Below are positions 48,847 to 58,731 of a stretch of 64,000 bases of DNA, piece by piece (position 1 is the first letter of the stretch; every line of letters begins with the position of its first letter). Below the pieces are notes generated by a model, which was given only the letters and a program-made list of their open reading frames with translations, was not told the origin of the DNA and made no database searches. This DNA is from Oikopleura dioica (Eukaryota; Chordata; Appendicularia; Copelata; Oikopleuridae): NCBI GenBank assembly GCA_907165135.1, contig OU015567.1:3167001-3231000 (forward strand), read 5' to 3'. A program made the translations under genes and the position numbers.

Positions 48847-49041
48847 TGTCGTTGGTTCTCGAAGAAGCCGATCATGATCCTATCTTGTTATCATGTTTTT
48901 ATCGCGCAACGTATTTATGCGGAGCGCGCTGCATTTTCTACTCACTTCGTTCTCGCTGCTCCTCGGAGCACTACAAAATATACCAGTTCTTTTTCTACGC
49001 TAGACCGAGTTCGTGTTTTTGCAGTTATTCGAGAGCCAACA
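48847..49041 (+). repeat. 3' LTR
   Basis: 195 bp, matching the 5' LTR base for base as far as I can compare. It is preceded by a short purine run (TCTGGGGGGC) that can serve as polypurine tract and is followed by the second copy of GTTTT. Confidence 0.93.
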
Positions 49042-49175
49042 GTTTTGTGCTCTGCAGGCAAGGTTTCGCGCGTCGTGGGTTCTCTGCGTCCATTGAACGA
49101 TCTTCAGTTCCAACTAGTTGCATTCTTTTGTTCGTCATACTAAATGTTTGGCTCGACAAAATGTTAAAATTTTTT

Positions 49176-49733
49176 CTAAAGTTTGTAAATTCGGTTGGGG
49201 TGGTCTTTAGGGGGTTTGCTTGCCTCTGATTGGCCGATGCAAAAAATGGTCTCTGACCACCCCACCCCCCAAAAATCCATTCCTGATTGCTGAGCCGACC
49301 TTTCGAACAAATTTAACCAATCTGATTCAAATATTTCAGAAACTTCCAATTCGCCAGCAGTTAAATTGACTCTTGACTTCAACCAAAATCCATTCTTTAG
49401 CATATAACTTTTGTTACTTGATACATGCTCATCCGAAACGAGGTCTAGATCGAACCGATCACAGAAACGCTCCGCCTCCGAGTAGTATAGCCAGTTTTCG
49501 GAAATAATCGAGTTCGCCAAATATGTCTCTGTTTGTGTTCCATTGTTTGTTTTTCGTCGAAAAAGGACTGTTAAATTTTTGTATTTATCATTGTCAAATC
49601 TTGAGGAAGTTATCACTGGTCTCATTTCTGTCTCGGGGAAAAGGTCCACGTGGTTCTCAAAGTAAACCAGACCAGCAATTGAAAGTAAAATGATGAAAAC
49701 AATAACAAATAAACTGCAGCATTCTTTTTTCAT
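49176..49733 (-). CDS. Type II membrane C-type-lectin-like protein, copy 2
   Basis: Close paralogue of the gene at 39512-40069: same anchor (MKKECCSLFVIVFIILLSIA), stalk and lectin-like block (ENWLYYSEAERFCDRFDLDL, NGFWLKSRVNLTAGELE). It lacks about five residues of the stalk (NASKDN part) and has a different tail: after AQQSGMDFWG the DNA holds a short GGTTGGGGTGGTC ... GACCACCCC inverted repeat that replaces the homopolymer tract of copy 1. As in copy 1, the lectin fold appears incomplete. Confidence 0.65.
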   Translation of the reverse strand: MKKECCSLFVIVFIILLSIAGLVYFENHVDLFPETEMRPVITSSRFDNDKYKNLTVLFRRKTNNGTQTETYLANSIISENWLYYSEAERFCDRFDLDLVSDEHVSSNKSYMLKNGFWLKSRVNLTAGELEVSEIFESDWLNLFERSAQQSGMDFWGVGWSETIFCIGQSEASKPPKDHPNRIYKL

Positions 49734-49910
49734 TTTTGTGATATTCGGAATTTGATATTTTCGACAGTTATGGCAATCGCGGTAGTTTTAAATGGTTGAG
49801 TGAACTCAAATTATTAAAATAAATGCTTTTGATAAGGCGGTGTGTTATCGGTATCTTCAAAAGAGACATCCTTATTGGGAAAGAACGAGAGTTGCTTTTT
49901 CTCAATTTAG

Positions 49911-50238
49911 TGATAAAGTATCACGAGAAAGAGCCAGTGAAAATTTATAGGATTAATTTAAAATAAAACACTTTCGGCATTCAAAAATCAAATCAAATTG
50001 ATTTTGAATAAAGTTCATTTTGGAGTTAAAACAACGAAAACCGTGAAAATCGTGGCGAGGCATTTAAATTCCGTTGTATTCCGCGTAACAGATCGATTTT
50101 CATTGGAACTCTCACATTATATGAATTTTGGCAAAAGTCAATGATTTGGAGCGTTATTTTTGCGAATGCATAGAGCTGCATTTTTTTCTTTCTAAATCTC
50201 TTTTTGTTAAATAACGGTTTTATAAAAAAGAAGGCAAG
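49911..50238. promoter_or_regulatory. Upstream region of the PLA2-like/VWA gene
   Basis: About 330 bp of AT-rich DNA after the end of the duplicated block. No ORF; it should contain the promoter of the plus-strand gene starting at 50239. Confidence 0.45.
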
Positions 50239-51991
50239 ATGAGGTTTTCTACCGTCATCGTTCTTCTTTCCGGATTTTCAAGAGCTCAAGAGATAAATAA
50301 AAATCTAGAGGAAATGTACAGTATCAAAACGTTGCCACACAGTAGAGAAGAAATAACAGCTGATCCGGTGTCAAATAGTTTCATCGCTCTTGGAGAAAAT
50401 CCGAAATTTAGTGCAAGATTTGGAAATAAGGCACTTTACGGGCCCAATAATCAAGGAGGAAATCAGAATTATCCGAGTATGAGCATAACTAGCTCGCATC
50501 AGAGTTCACAGCATCAGGGGACACAGTATTCTCCAACGACGAGTTCGGGATCTGGATCCAGTCAGGTGTCGCAGTATGGTCCGAGTTTTGGGTCTCCTTC
50601 TCAGCCAGCTCAGATTGGGTTAAATTTTCAACATAATTTTTATCTAAAGTTTATTATCTAACCCTTTAATCAGCCATCAAGTCCATCCAATATGTACTCC
50701 TCTGGCTCCTCTTCAAGCAGCAACAACTTCCTATCTCAAAACTCATACAACCCCGGAAGTGTGTTTAGCAGCTCAAACTCGATATCGTCCAATCTTAACA
50801 TGATCGAGTCAATGCTAGAGTATCATTTTTCAATGAACAATCTGGTTCAATACAGCGTCGATGAAATATTGAACTACGGATGCTGGTGTCAGCTGGAGAA
50901 CCCGGATCTGTATCAATATCACAAGGGGCCACCGGTGGATAACATTGATAGAAAATGCCAGAATAGGAAGAGGTGCCATAAATGCATCACAATGGGTAGG
51001 GGATATTTTTGCTGACAAAAAATTAATAAGAAATTTCATTCAAATTAAACTGTTTAATCAAATCATCAAATTATCTATTCAGACACGGAGGGGACATGTG
51101 ACCCGTCTTCCCAAGTCTACCAAGCGCACTATGACATTACTGGCAAGAAATTTGTTTGTCAATCAACTGGCAACGAGTGCGTTGATAACACATGTCAATG
51201 TGATGTCGATTTCGTTAACTCACTCATTTTCTCGCTCCATGAAATGAACAACTATTATGTGAACTCGTATGGTTGGAACCCCGCCGAGCAGTGTCACGCG
51301 AATCCTTTTGCCAGGTTACTTGTTAACGTAAATCAGCATATTATTTTTTCAAAAGAGGTGCTGCCGATAATTGCTGCGGAACTTATCCGAAGCGATACCC
51401 TTACTTCTCCGATTCCGGCGCAAGATCCTGTTGTAATGGAAAGGTTTTTTCAACATCGACAAATGAGTGCTGCGGGGAAACCTTAGTTGGCCTTGGCGGC
51501 TGCGCTCCTACAGTTCCCCCGACTGAGCCTCCATGGTAACATAAAATACGCATTATTATTCAAGTTGACATATTATAAGCCCATGTGAAAATGGCGGGAC
51601 ATGCGTGACGACAGAGACGGGTACGGTCTGTGACTGTCTCGCAGGATACAGTGGCTCGCTGTGTGAATGGTCATCTTGCCAACCAGATCCTTGCGGTGAT
51701 CATGGATCATGTCTAGACACATCTTCAACTGGTTTGCTAACTCTCATCAGCTGGCTTTAATTCTTTTTATTCAGTATCGCCAGGGAGCTATGAATGTGTT
51801 TGTGACCCATGCTGGTACGGCACTCATTGTGGAAATTTTCCAGATATGAATATCGTCGAATGCAGAAAATTGTCTCAATTATTTTATTATTGTATATTTG
51901 ATTTTGCAATTTTGAAACATGATAAAGACCGACAACAACCACAACCACTACAACTACAACAACCACCACAACGACTACAACGACAACAACT

Positions 51992-52041
<50 letters not shown>

Positions 52042-52114
52042 GACAACAACGACTACGACGACTACGACGACGACAACAACCACCACCACCACCACAACAA
52101 CAACAACCACAACG

Positions 52115-52147
<33 letters not shown>

Positions 52148-53375
52148 ACAACGACTACAACAACAACAACAACAACGACGACCACAACAACTCCCGATCC
52201 ATGCCCTGTCAGCCCAGACCCATGCAACGCAGGTGATTGTATCGCTGATGGAAACACTTACGATTGCATCTGCCCTCCTGGTTTTCAGGTTCACAGCCAT
52301 TTTTTCTCGTTCTTTTAGTCAGCAATATTTCAAGGGAGAGCATTGTGATCGAGTCTGTGTTCTAACCAACAACCGTTTGGACATTTCCATCGTCATCGAC
52401 ACTTCTGGTTCTCGAGTCTCCGAGGAAGCTGGAATTCGGGAGCTGATTCAGGTTAGTAATGTTTTTTTCAGTGATCGTAAATGCGCATTCAAGTATCTTG
52501 TTGATAATTTCGACACGCAAACCGCAGTTAAATTCTCCATCGTCGACGTCGGTGACAGCCGAAACAATCAACTCAGCGTATCATTAGGTACGGAGAATAA
52601 TTAAAAATGATGGAATGGGGAAAACTGGTCTAAAAAAGAGTCGATAGAGAAGTCTTGAATAAATGATTCTTTCAGGCCCCGCAAGTTTTAATACGAACAG
52701 TGCAATAATGAATGCCTACGATAACAACTTGGATTGGTACGAACAAACTACTGCTATAGGCGGCGGAATGACTCTTGGCGCACAACAACTGGACACGAAT
52801 GATGCGGTTCCAGACGCAATGATTGTTATTACTGATGGCTGGGATGGAGATCTTGCGGGTGATAATTCTAAACCAAGACCTAAAATTAAGATTTCTAGCG
52901 TTGCAATCATCGGCGGGCGCAATCAGCGCCTCTGGAATAACAACTCTCGCTGTTGGCTACGATCCAAGTGGTTTCGTCTCGGTTTGAAAGAAAAAACAAT
53001 TTCATATTGATCAATTCAATTATTTTTAGTCAAGTACTCTAGAAGACATCGCCGCTGGAAATACTCAGAATGTATTTACAGCCATTGACCAATCGACCTT
53101 GGACGCTCTTAAAACTCAGATGTTTGACGCACTGTGCGGAGTTACTAGCAGAAGGAACGGGGCTAGACCTGCGTCAAAAGTTATGAATGATTGATTTCTT
53201 CTAGTCCGGGAAAAGAATGATTAGCGATTGGTCGCCAAGGCCGATTATAAACATGTTCGTCTGGCAAGCGGCGAGTAAGTACAAAAACAAGTTCAACACT
53301 CTACCGTCCTGGGTGCCCGGATATTCGGCTTGGAAGGCTGGCGAAAAATTCCCTTTTATCTATGAGCGAGAATGA
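50239..53375 (+). CDS. Secreted pseudo-phospholipase A2 - EGF - poly-Thr - VWA protein
   Basis: Signal peptide MRFSTVIVLLSGFSRAQ at 50239, then a Ser/Gln-rich region. A secreted-PLA2-like domain follows: YGCWCQ, PPVDNIDRKCQNRKRCHKC, CQCDVDFVNSLIF, with extra Cys motifs NCCGTYPKRYPYF, CCNGKVF and NECC. The active-site signature D-x-C-C-x-x-H-D-x-C is changed: Arg and Lys stand where His and Asp belong, so catalysis is unlikely. EGF-like modules come next (CENGGTCVTTETGTVCDC, CGDHGSCLDT), then about 90 Thr codons (51930-52190), another EGF half (CNAGDCIADGNTYDCICPPG) and a VWA domain with an intact MIDAS start (ISIVIDTSGS, VITDGW). The last exon ends at 53375. The splice into the Thr stretch is unresolved. 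Confidence 0.85.
51930..52190 (+). repeat. Thr-codon microsatellite (ACN)n
   Basis: An ACA/ACT/ACG/ACC run with a pure ACT block at about 52000-52040. It encodes a poly-Thr, probably O-glycosylated linker within the VWA gene. Such repeats change length easily. Confidence 0.85.
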
Positions 53376-53964
53376 AGAGTTCAAAAGTGAAGAAAAATTA
53401 TGTACAGTTATGTTTTATTCAAAAAATTCAATAAAGCCAAGGACCCAATAAATTTTACATTTTGTACAGAAATCGAGAAAAATTGTGGAAGAATTACTTT
53501 TGGTTGAGTTTTGTTCATGTTTTTTTTTTTCAGGAAGCTTCAACTTGAATCTCCTTGAAAGTTGATTTGTTGACTTGATCACTGCATTGTTGTCTTTTCA
53601 TGGATCTCTCTCGAAAAATAATTAATTCAAAGTTTCGAAAGGTTAGCTCAAATCATGTTTGTTGTCGCTTTAATTTTTAATGGACCAAAATAGATCTCAA
53701 GAATTAGACCAAGGACAATTTCGGTAATTTCCGGAAAAGAGCGGACCCGTGACATAACGGGTTTTTTCTTGAACTCCAATGGTATCGAACTTCGTGGGTA
53801 CTCGACGGTTGACTGTACAATTGATCTTGTAGTGCCCACTTTTGCCACCAGAAGACCGGTTGTATCTGCTAGTGAGAACTTTCCAGAAGAGCCTTGCCTC
53901 GAGTGGTGAGGTCTTTTATCGGTCAAAAATGATCTTGCCAGAAAAAAATGAAAGAATTTACAAG
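53376..53964 (-). other. Interval with a 92-codon minus ORF of unknown status
   Basis: A minus-strand reading from about 53945 to 53648 (GLLVAKVGTTRSIVQSTVEY, PEITEIVLGLILEIY) follows a GGCAAG acceptor and could be a final exon of the gene at 53965-54788. Joining it requires a second frame of the preceding exon that conflicts with the first splice phase. It may be an alternative 3' exon or chance. Confidence 0.35.
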
Positions 53965-54788
53965 TTAAGCCGCTTTCCTTGAGGCTGTCGGGGTTGAGTA
54001 ATCACTGACGTAGTAATAATTCGATGTTCCATAGGGATTCCTTCTTTCAGAAGAGTGCAGAAGTTGTGAGTTACAGTTGGACCGGCCTTTTACTGAGTGA
54101 CCCGCGCTAAAATATTTTGGTGAACTCATGCATATCCTCCTTGATTTCGCCTCTTTGAGTCATTTTTTTAATCTCTTGAGGTCAAATAAGAGCACATACT
54201 AATTACCTTGAATGATTAGCGGTCTCATTATAGATCAAATTATCGCAGGAAGAGTACAGTTTGGTCGTCGGCTGGGACGATTGTGCCACACGATCAAATA
54301 TTTTGTAGATCAGAAAAATGAAGGAAACCAAAAAGCAAAGTCCACACCTAAAAGCGAATTTTAAAGAACGCGATCTGTCTACTTGACAAAATTGAAAATG
54401 CAAAAGTGTCTCAAGTGGAACACAAACGGACGAAGGAGTATCGTGCCTTTCTGGCTTACTTGAACGGGGCTTTTACAGGGCATTTAGAAGATGAGCTTCT
54501 TCAAAGATCAAGTGTTCATTTGACGCACTAAGAGCTCTTTTCAAGATGAATGGAAATGCATTTTCCGCCGTTCTTAGTTTCGCTCTCGATGAATATTAAG
54601 AAGATCAAATTGCTAGTACCGTTAAAATTTGATCCCAAAAAAGGGTTTTATCGTAAAAAGTCGACTGAAAATCAACATAGATAATTTTCAAAAAGGCCCA
54701 CTTACCATGCAAAAAGACCTTTTTTGTCTGAAAAAGTCTTGAAATGATCCAGCGGTTCTCCATGTATGTCACTTCTCCTAATCGGCAT
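53965..54788 (-). CDS. Small single-pass (type II) membrane protein
   Basis: Exon 1 starts at 54788: MPIRRSDIHGEPLDHFKTFS then a GTAAGT donor after GCATG. Exon 2 continues the frame with a membrane anchor (CGLCFLVSFIFLIYKIF) and an extracellular part with an NETANHS glycosylation site. Exon 3, after TTTTAG, adds RRNPYGTSNYYYVSDYSTP and ends SRKAA at 53965. About 120 residues. No family recognised. Its first two exons and upstream DNA are duplicated at 56850-57411. Confidence 0.6.
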
Positions 54789-55239
54789 GTTAGAATTTTA
54801 AAAATATAAAGATGATTTCCATCCTTCTTTCTCTCTGAATTGGGGAGATGCAGGCATATCGCATTATGAATATTCCACCAGAAGACTCGGTTTATACGAT
54901 ATTACGGGTAATTTGACAGTAATGGATTCCTAAGGGACGTGCTTTACCTGACCGCTCTTGCTTTTATGCACATTTTCTTATCTGATAATCTCTTTTAGAC
55001 TCTCTTTTCTTTTTTGATAAAAACCTTTTTTCGAAATAAATAAAAGTTGCATATGATTTTTGGGGGTTACTCTCTAGCGCCACCTTTGTTACTTTTATCT
55101 CAACGTCAACCCAAATAATGCTGAATAATTTACTGCAACTTGAATCATGGAGTTCTTTGAAATGGCGAAAACTAACGTTTGCGACTTATTTTTGATAATT
55201 TATAATTTTTCTTGCTCTGTGAACTTGTCAGTCAGATTT
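54789..55239. other. Duplicated intergenic segment, copy 1
   Basis: Non-coding DNA nearly identical to 57412-57858 (shared TTGGGGAGATGCAGGCATAT, GGGGGTTACTCTCTAGCGCC). It separates the type II membrane gene from the small two-TM gene in both copies. Confidence 0.75.
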
Positions 55240-55806
55240 TTAAGATGATAGTTGAAAAGCACCAATTGCAAAGTTCAAAATACTGATAAGCAGAGTGATG
55301 CACATCTCAGCCTTGAGCCACTTTTTTCCAAGCTTTGCTACAGCTGGGATTTTCGAGGAGAAATCCCCGACGAGTGGAATTCCTCGTTGTTTTCCAACAG
55401 ATATGAGCCCGTAGAGAAGCTGTAGAACCAATGACACTATTGTAATAGTACTTTTTGGAAATACAAAACTTACAAATAACGATCACCAACGGAATGTAGA
55501 GAATAGATCTGATGCATTGGTTCGGGTTACGCGACTTCGAGCTCAAGAATTTCGAGCAATCGAGAGAGCTTCGATTCTGGCTAAAGCACTCCCGTTCGCA
55601 AAAATCCCGCTGTTTCAATAGATCACTAAATGTGTAATAGAACTAAAACCGATATCTCGAGACCTGAGATATTTTGAGCTGGAGACGAAAAGAGCAGAGT
55701 TGACGGCTTGCCCAGCCGCTCTGGAAGTAATTCCTTCCCTCTTTGCGATTTCTTCTAGGTTTTTCGACTCCTTGCTCAACAAATCGCTCTTGCCTGGTAT
55801 GCTCAT
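55240..55806 (-). CDS. Small two-TM protein S1
   Basis: Three exons. Exon 1 (ATG at 55806): MSIPGKSDLLSKESKNLEEI and SRAAGQAVNSALFVSSSKYL. Exon 2: RDFCERECFSQNRSSLDCSK, then a hydrophobic stretch (ILYIPLVIVI). Exon 3: VSLVLQLLYGLISVGKQRGI, VGDFSSKIPAVAKLGKKWLK, then a second hydrophobic segment CITLLISILNFAIGAFQLSS and stop at 55240. About 150 residues with two membrane segments and a basic loop. No family recognised. One of four copies in the array; S1 and S2 are intact. Confidence 0.75.
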
Positions 55807-56034
55807 TCTCTCTTCCTTACGGGGTTCAAAGTGAAAATCAAGTCTATGCTTAGTCGTAAAAGTCTAATTCTAATATGCTAACGTTTCTTGAGAATTCTTC
55901 CTGGTAATTTTATTGGTTTATGATCAAAGAAGACTTTTATTATAATGGATGCCTTTTTTAAGGCAAAATTCAAAAAGATTTTCAGATGGAAGTTCAGAAT
56001 GAAGAGCAAAGCGATGCAAGTATCAATTTACATC

Positions 56035-56849
56035 TCATTTTTCATATTTTATTCTATCTGGCTTGAAGTCATTGTTGGTTTCCTTAAAAAATCATTTGAG
56101 CAATTGAAAACTTTCTCTTGTAAGAACTTACTTCATATCTTTCAACCTCCGTGATGACACCGACAGCGACGGTCTGTTTCATATCTATGACGGCGAATCT
56201 TCCTAAGCCTGGATAATCCTTAAAGGGCTCAACACAAACTGGCTCAGTTGGAACAATCTGGACAAGAGCAGTATCACCGTTTCGTAACATCTCAGGAGAG
56301 TCCTCAAGCGATTTTTTGACCTTTTTGTCTATTTTCGCTATGAGTTTTGTGAACTTAAACTTGTGATGAAAGAATCGTACGACGGGATGGTTACCTTGCA
56401 TGTTATGTTCTGATTGTTACATTGTAATCTTGGGGAGTAGCCGCTAGTGATACGAGATGGGTGGTTGAAGACCGTAATTTCAGCTCTAAAAGTCTTCGCC
56501 TCCTTGGCAGGGTAGTTGGAGTCAGATACAATGTTACCGCTTTGAATTTCCTTGATGGAGACGAAACCTTCTGAAGGCTTCGTTGATACTCTCATCTCTG
56601 TATCTTTGAGGGTGAATCCAACAATGTCACCGATAGAGGCTTCAGAAACCTGTCTGGAAGACATTGGCTCGGGCCAAGAGCCCCAATTTATCAATTTTAT
56701 CGATTTAACTTCTCCATTGAGCTTGAGGGGAGAGAAGGACACTTCCATACCAACCCTGATGACACCTGTCTCCACTCGACCAGTTATATGTAATTGACCA
56801 TTGAGATACAAAAAGTCATTGACAGGAAGTCGTAGTGGCTTAGGGAGGG
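56035..56849 (-). pseudogene. eEF1A-like paralogue E1, 5'-truncated
   Basis: It holds only eEF1A domains II and [73 protein letters not shown], then [20 protein letters not shown] and [15 protein letters not shown], ending near 56035. The whole GTP-binding domain is missing. At 56849/56850 the sequence switches to the 5' part of the small membrane gene, out of frame (that frame meets TAA at once), so this copy cannot make the ancestral protein. Confidence 0.8.
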
Positions 56850-57411
56850 AAATTATCGCAGGAAGAGTACAGTTTTGTCGTTGGCTGGGACGATTGTGCC
56901 ACACGATCGAATATTTTGTAGATCAGAAAAATGAAGGAAACCAAAAAGCAAAGTCCACACCTAAAAGCGAATTTTAAAGAATGCGATCTGTCTACTTGAC
57001 GAAATTGAAAATGCAAAAGTGTCTCAAGTGGAACACAAACGGACGAAGGAGTATCGTGCCTCTCTGGCTTACTAGAACGGGGCTTTTACAGGGCATTTAG
57101 AAGATGAGCTTCTTCAAAGATCAAGTCTTCATTTGACACACTAAGAGCTCTTTTCAAGATGAATGGAAATGAATTTTCCGCCGTTCTTAGTTTCGCTCTC
57201 GATGAATATTAAGAAGATCAAATTGCTAGTACCGTTAAAATTTGATCCCCAAAAAAGGGTTTTATCGTAAAAAGTCGACTGAAAACTCAACATAGATAAT
57301 TTTCAAAAATTTTCACTTACCATGCAAAAAGACCTTTTTTGTCTGAAAAAGTCTTGAAATGATCCAGTGGTTCTCCATGTATGTCGCTTCTCCTAATCGG
57401 CATGTTAGAAT
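56850..57411 (-). pseudogene. Truncated duplicate of the type II membrane gene
   Basis: It repeats exon 1 (MPIRRSDIHGEPLDHFKTFS), the intron and most of exon 2 of the gene at 53965-54788, then stops at the junction with E1. Read on in its own frame it ends after CDNFPP. High similarity to the intact copy implies a recent duplication. Confidence 0.75.
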
Positions 57412-57858
57412 TTTTAAAATATCAAGACGATTTCCATCCTTCTTTCTCTCTGAATTGGGGAGATGCAGGCATATTGCATTATGAATATTCCACCAGAAGA
57501 CTCGGTTTATACGATATTACGGGTAATTTGACAGTAATGGATTCCTAAGGGACGTGCTTTACCTGACCGCTCTTGCTTTTATGCACATTTTCTTATCTGA
57601 TTATCTATTTTAGACTCTATTCTCTCTTTTGATAAAAACCTTTTTTCGAAATAAATAAAAGTTGCATATGATTTTTGGGGGTTACTCTCTAGCGCCACCT
57701 TTGTTACTTTTATCTCAACGTCAACCCAAATAATGCTGAATAATTCACTGCAACTTGAATCATGGAACTCTTTGAAATGGCGAAAACGACAGAAAGATTG
57801 AGACTTATTTTTGATATTTTTATTTTTTTTTTGTATTGTGAACTTTTCAGTCAGCGTT
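57412..57858. other. Duplicated intergenic segment, copy 2
   Basis: Counterpart of 54789-55239, with only scattered substitutions and small indels. No gene. Confidence 0.75.
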
Positions 57859-58460
57859 TTAAGACGAAAGTTGAAAAGCACCAATCGCAAAGTTAAAAAT
57901 GCTGATAAGCAGAGTGATGCACATCTCAGCCTTCAGCCACTTTTTCCCGAGCTTAGCTACAGCTGGGATTTTCGAGGAGAAATCCCCGACCAATGGAATT
58001 CCTCGTTGTTTTCCGACCGAGATGAGCCCGTAGACTAGCTGCAGAATCAATGACACTATTGACTTTATTGTTTAACTTTTTTGGAATAAAATTCTTACAA
58101 ACAACGATTGCCAACGGAATGTAGAGAATAGATTCGATGCATTGGTTCGGGTTGCGCGACTTTGAGCTCAAGAATTTCGAGCAATCGAGAGAGCTGCGAT
58201 TCTGGCTAAAGCACTCACGCTCGCAAAAATCCCGCTGTTTTAAGAGATCACTAAATGACATTTAGGAAATGTGTTACTAATGTAAATGTTAATAGAACTA
58301 AAAAAATTTTTCGAGACCTGAGATATTTTGAGCTAGAGACGAAAAGAGCAGAGTTGACGGCTTGCCCAGCTGCTCTGGAAGTGACTCCTTCCCTCTTTGC
58401 GATTTCTTCAAGGTTTTTTGAATCTTTGCTCAACAAAGCGCTCTTCCCTGCTATGCTCAT
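57859..58460 (-). CDS. Small two-TM protein S2
   Basis: Intact paralogue of S1: MSIAGKSALLSKDSKNLEEI (ATG 58460), RDFCERECFSQNRSSLDCSK, ILYIPLAIV, then VSLILQLVYGLISVGKQRGI and CITLLISIFNFAIGAFQLSS to the stop at 57859. Splices restore one frame (AG|GTCTCG to TTTAG; GTT|GTTTGT to AAAG). The copies differ mainly in introns, suggesting purifying selection on the protein. Confidence 0.75.
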
Positions 58461-58731
58461 TATCTCTTCCTTGGGTAGTTCAAAGTGAAAATCAAATCTT
58501 TTGCCAGTCGTAAAAATCCAATTTTAATATCCTTATTCTTCTTTTCTTGAGATTTCTTCCCGAGAATTTAATTGCTTTATTATCAAAGAAGACTTTTATT
58601 AGAATTGATGCATTTTAATTGAGCAAACTCAAGAGGATTTTCAGATGAAAGTTGGTTAACAAAGATTACCACAAGTTATATTTTTAGTTTGAAATTATGA
58701 AGAGCAAAGCGGTCGCATCTCGATTTACATC

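Larger units (their letters stand above)
43275..49041 (+). mobile_element. Full-length Ty3/gypsy LTR retrotransposon
   Basis: 5.77 kb, bounded by two 195-bp LTRs in the same orientation. The target duplication is GTTT (or GTTTT, ambiguous), and the empty site is seen in copy 1 of the segmental duplication (GATTTGTGCTCTGC). Directly 3' of the left LTR is TGGTACCAGGAC, a possible tRNA primer site; a G-run precedes the right LTR. Inside are gag and a pol with protease-RT-RNaseH-integrase order, which defines Ty3/gypsy. Oikopleura Tor elements are of this class. No env-like ORF fits in the 206 bp between the pol stop and the 3' LTR. Confidence 0.95.

Noticed and set aside
51757-52257. Long Val-only minus ORF and Leu/Gln- or Asn/Asp-rich plus ORFs
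   Set aside because: They are other frames of the ACN microsatellite; the Thr frame alone connects to PDPCPVSPDPC and the EGF module.
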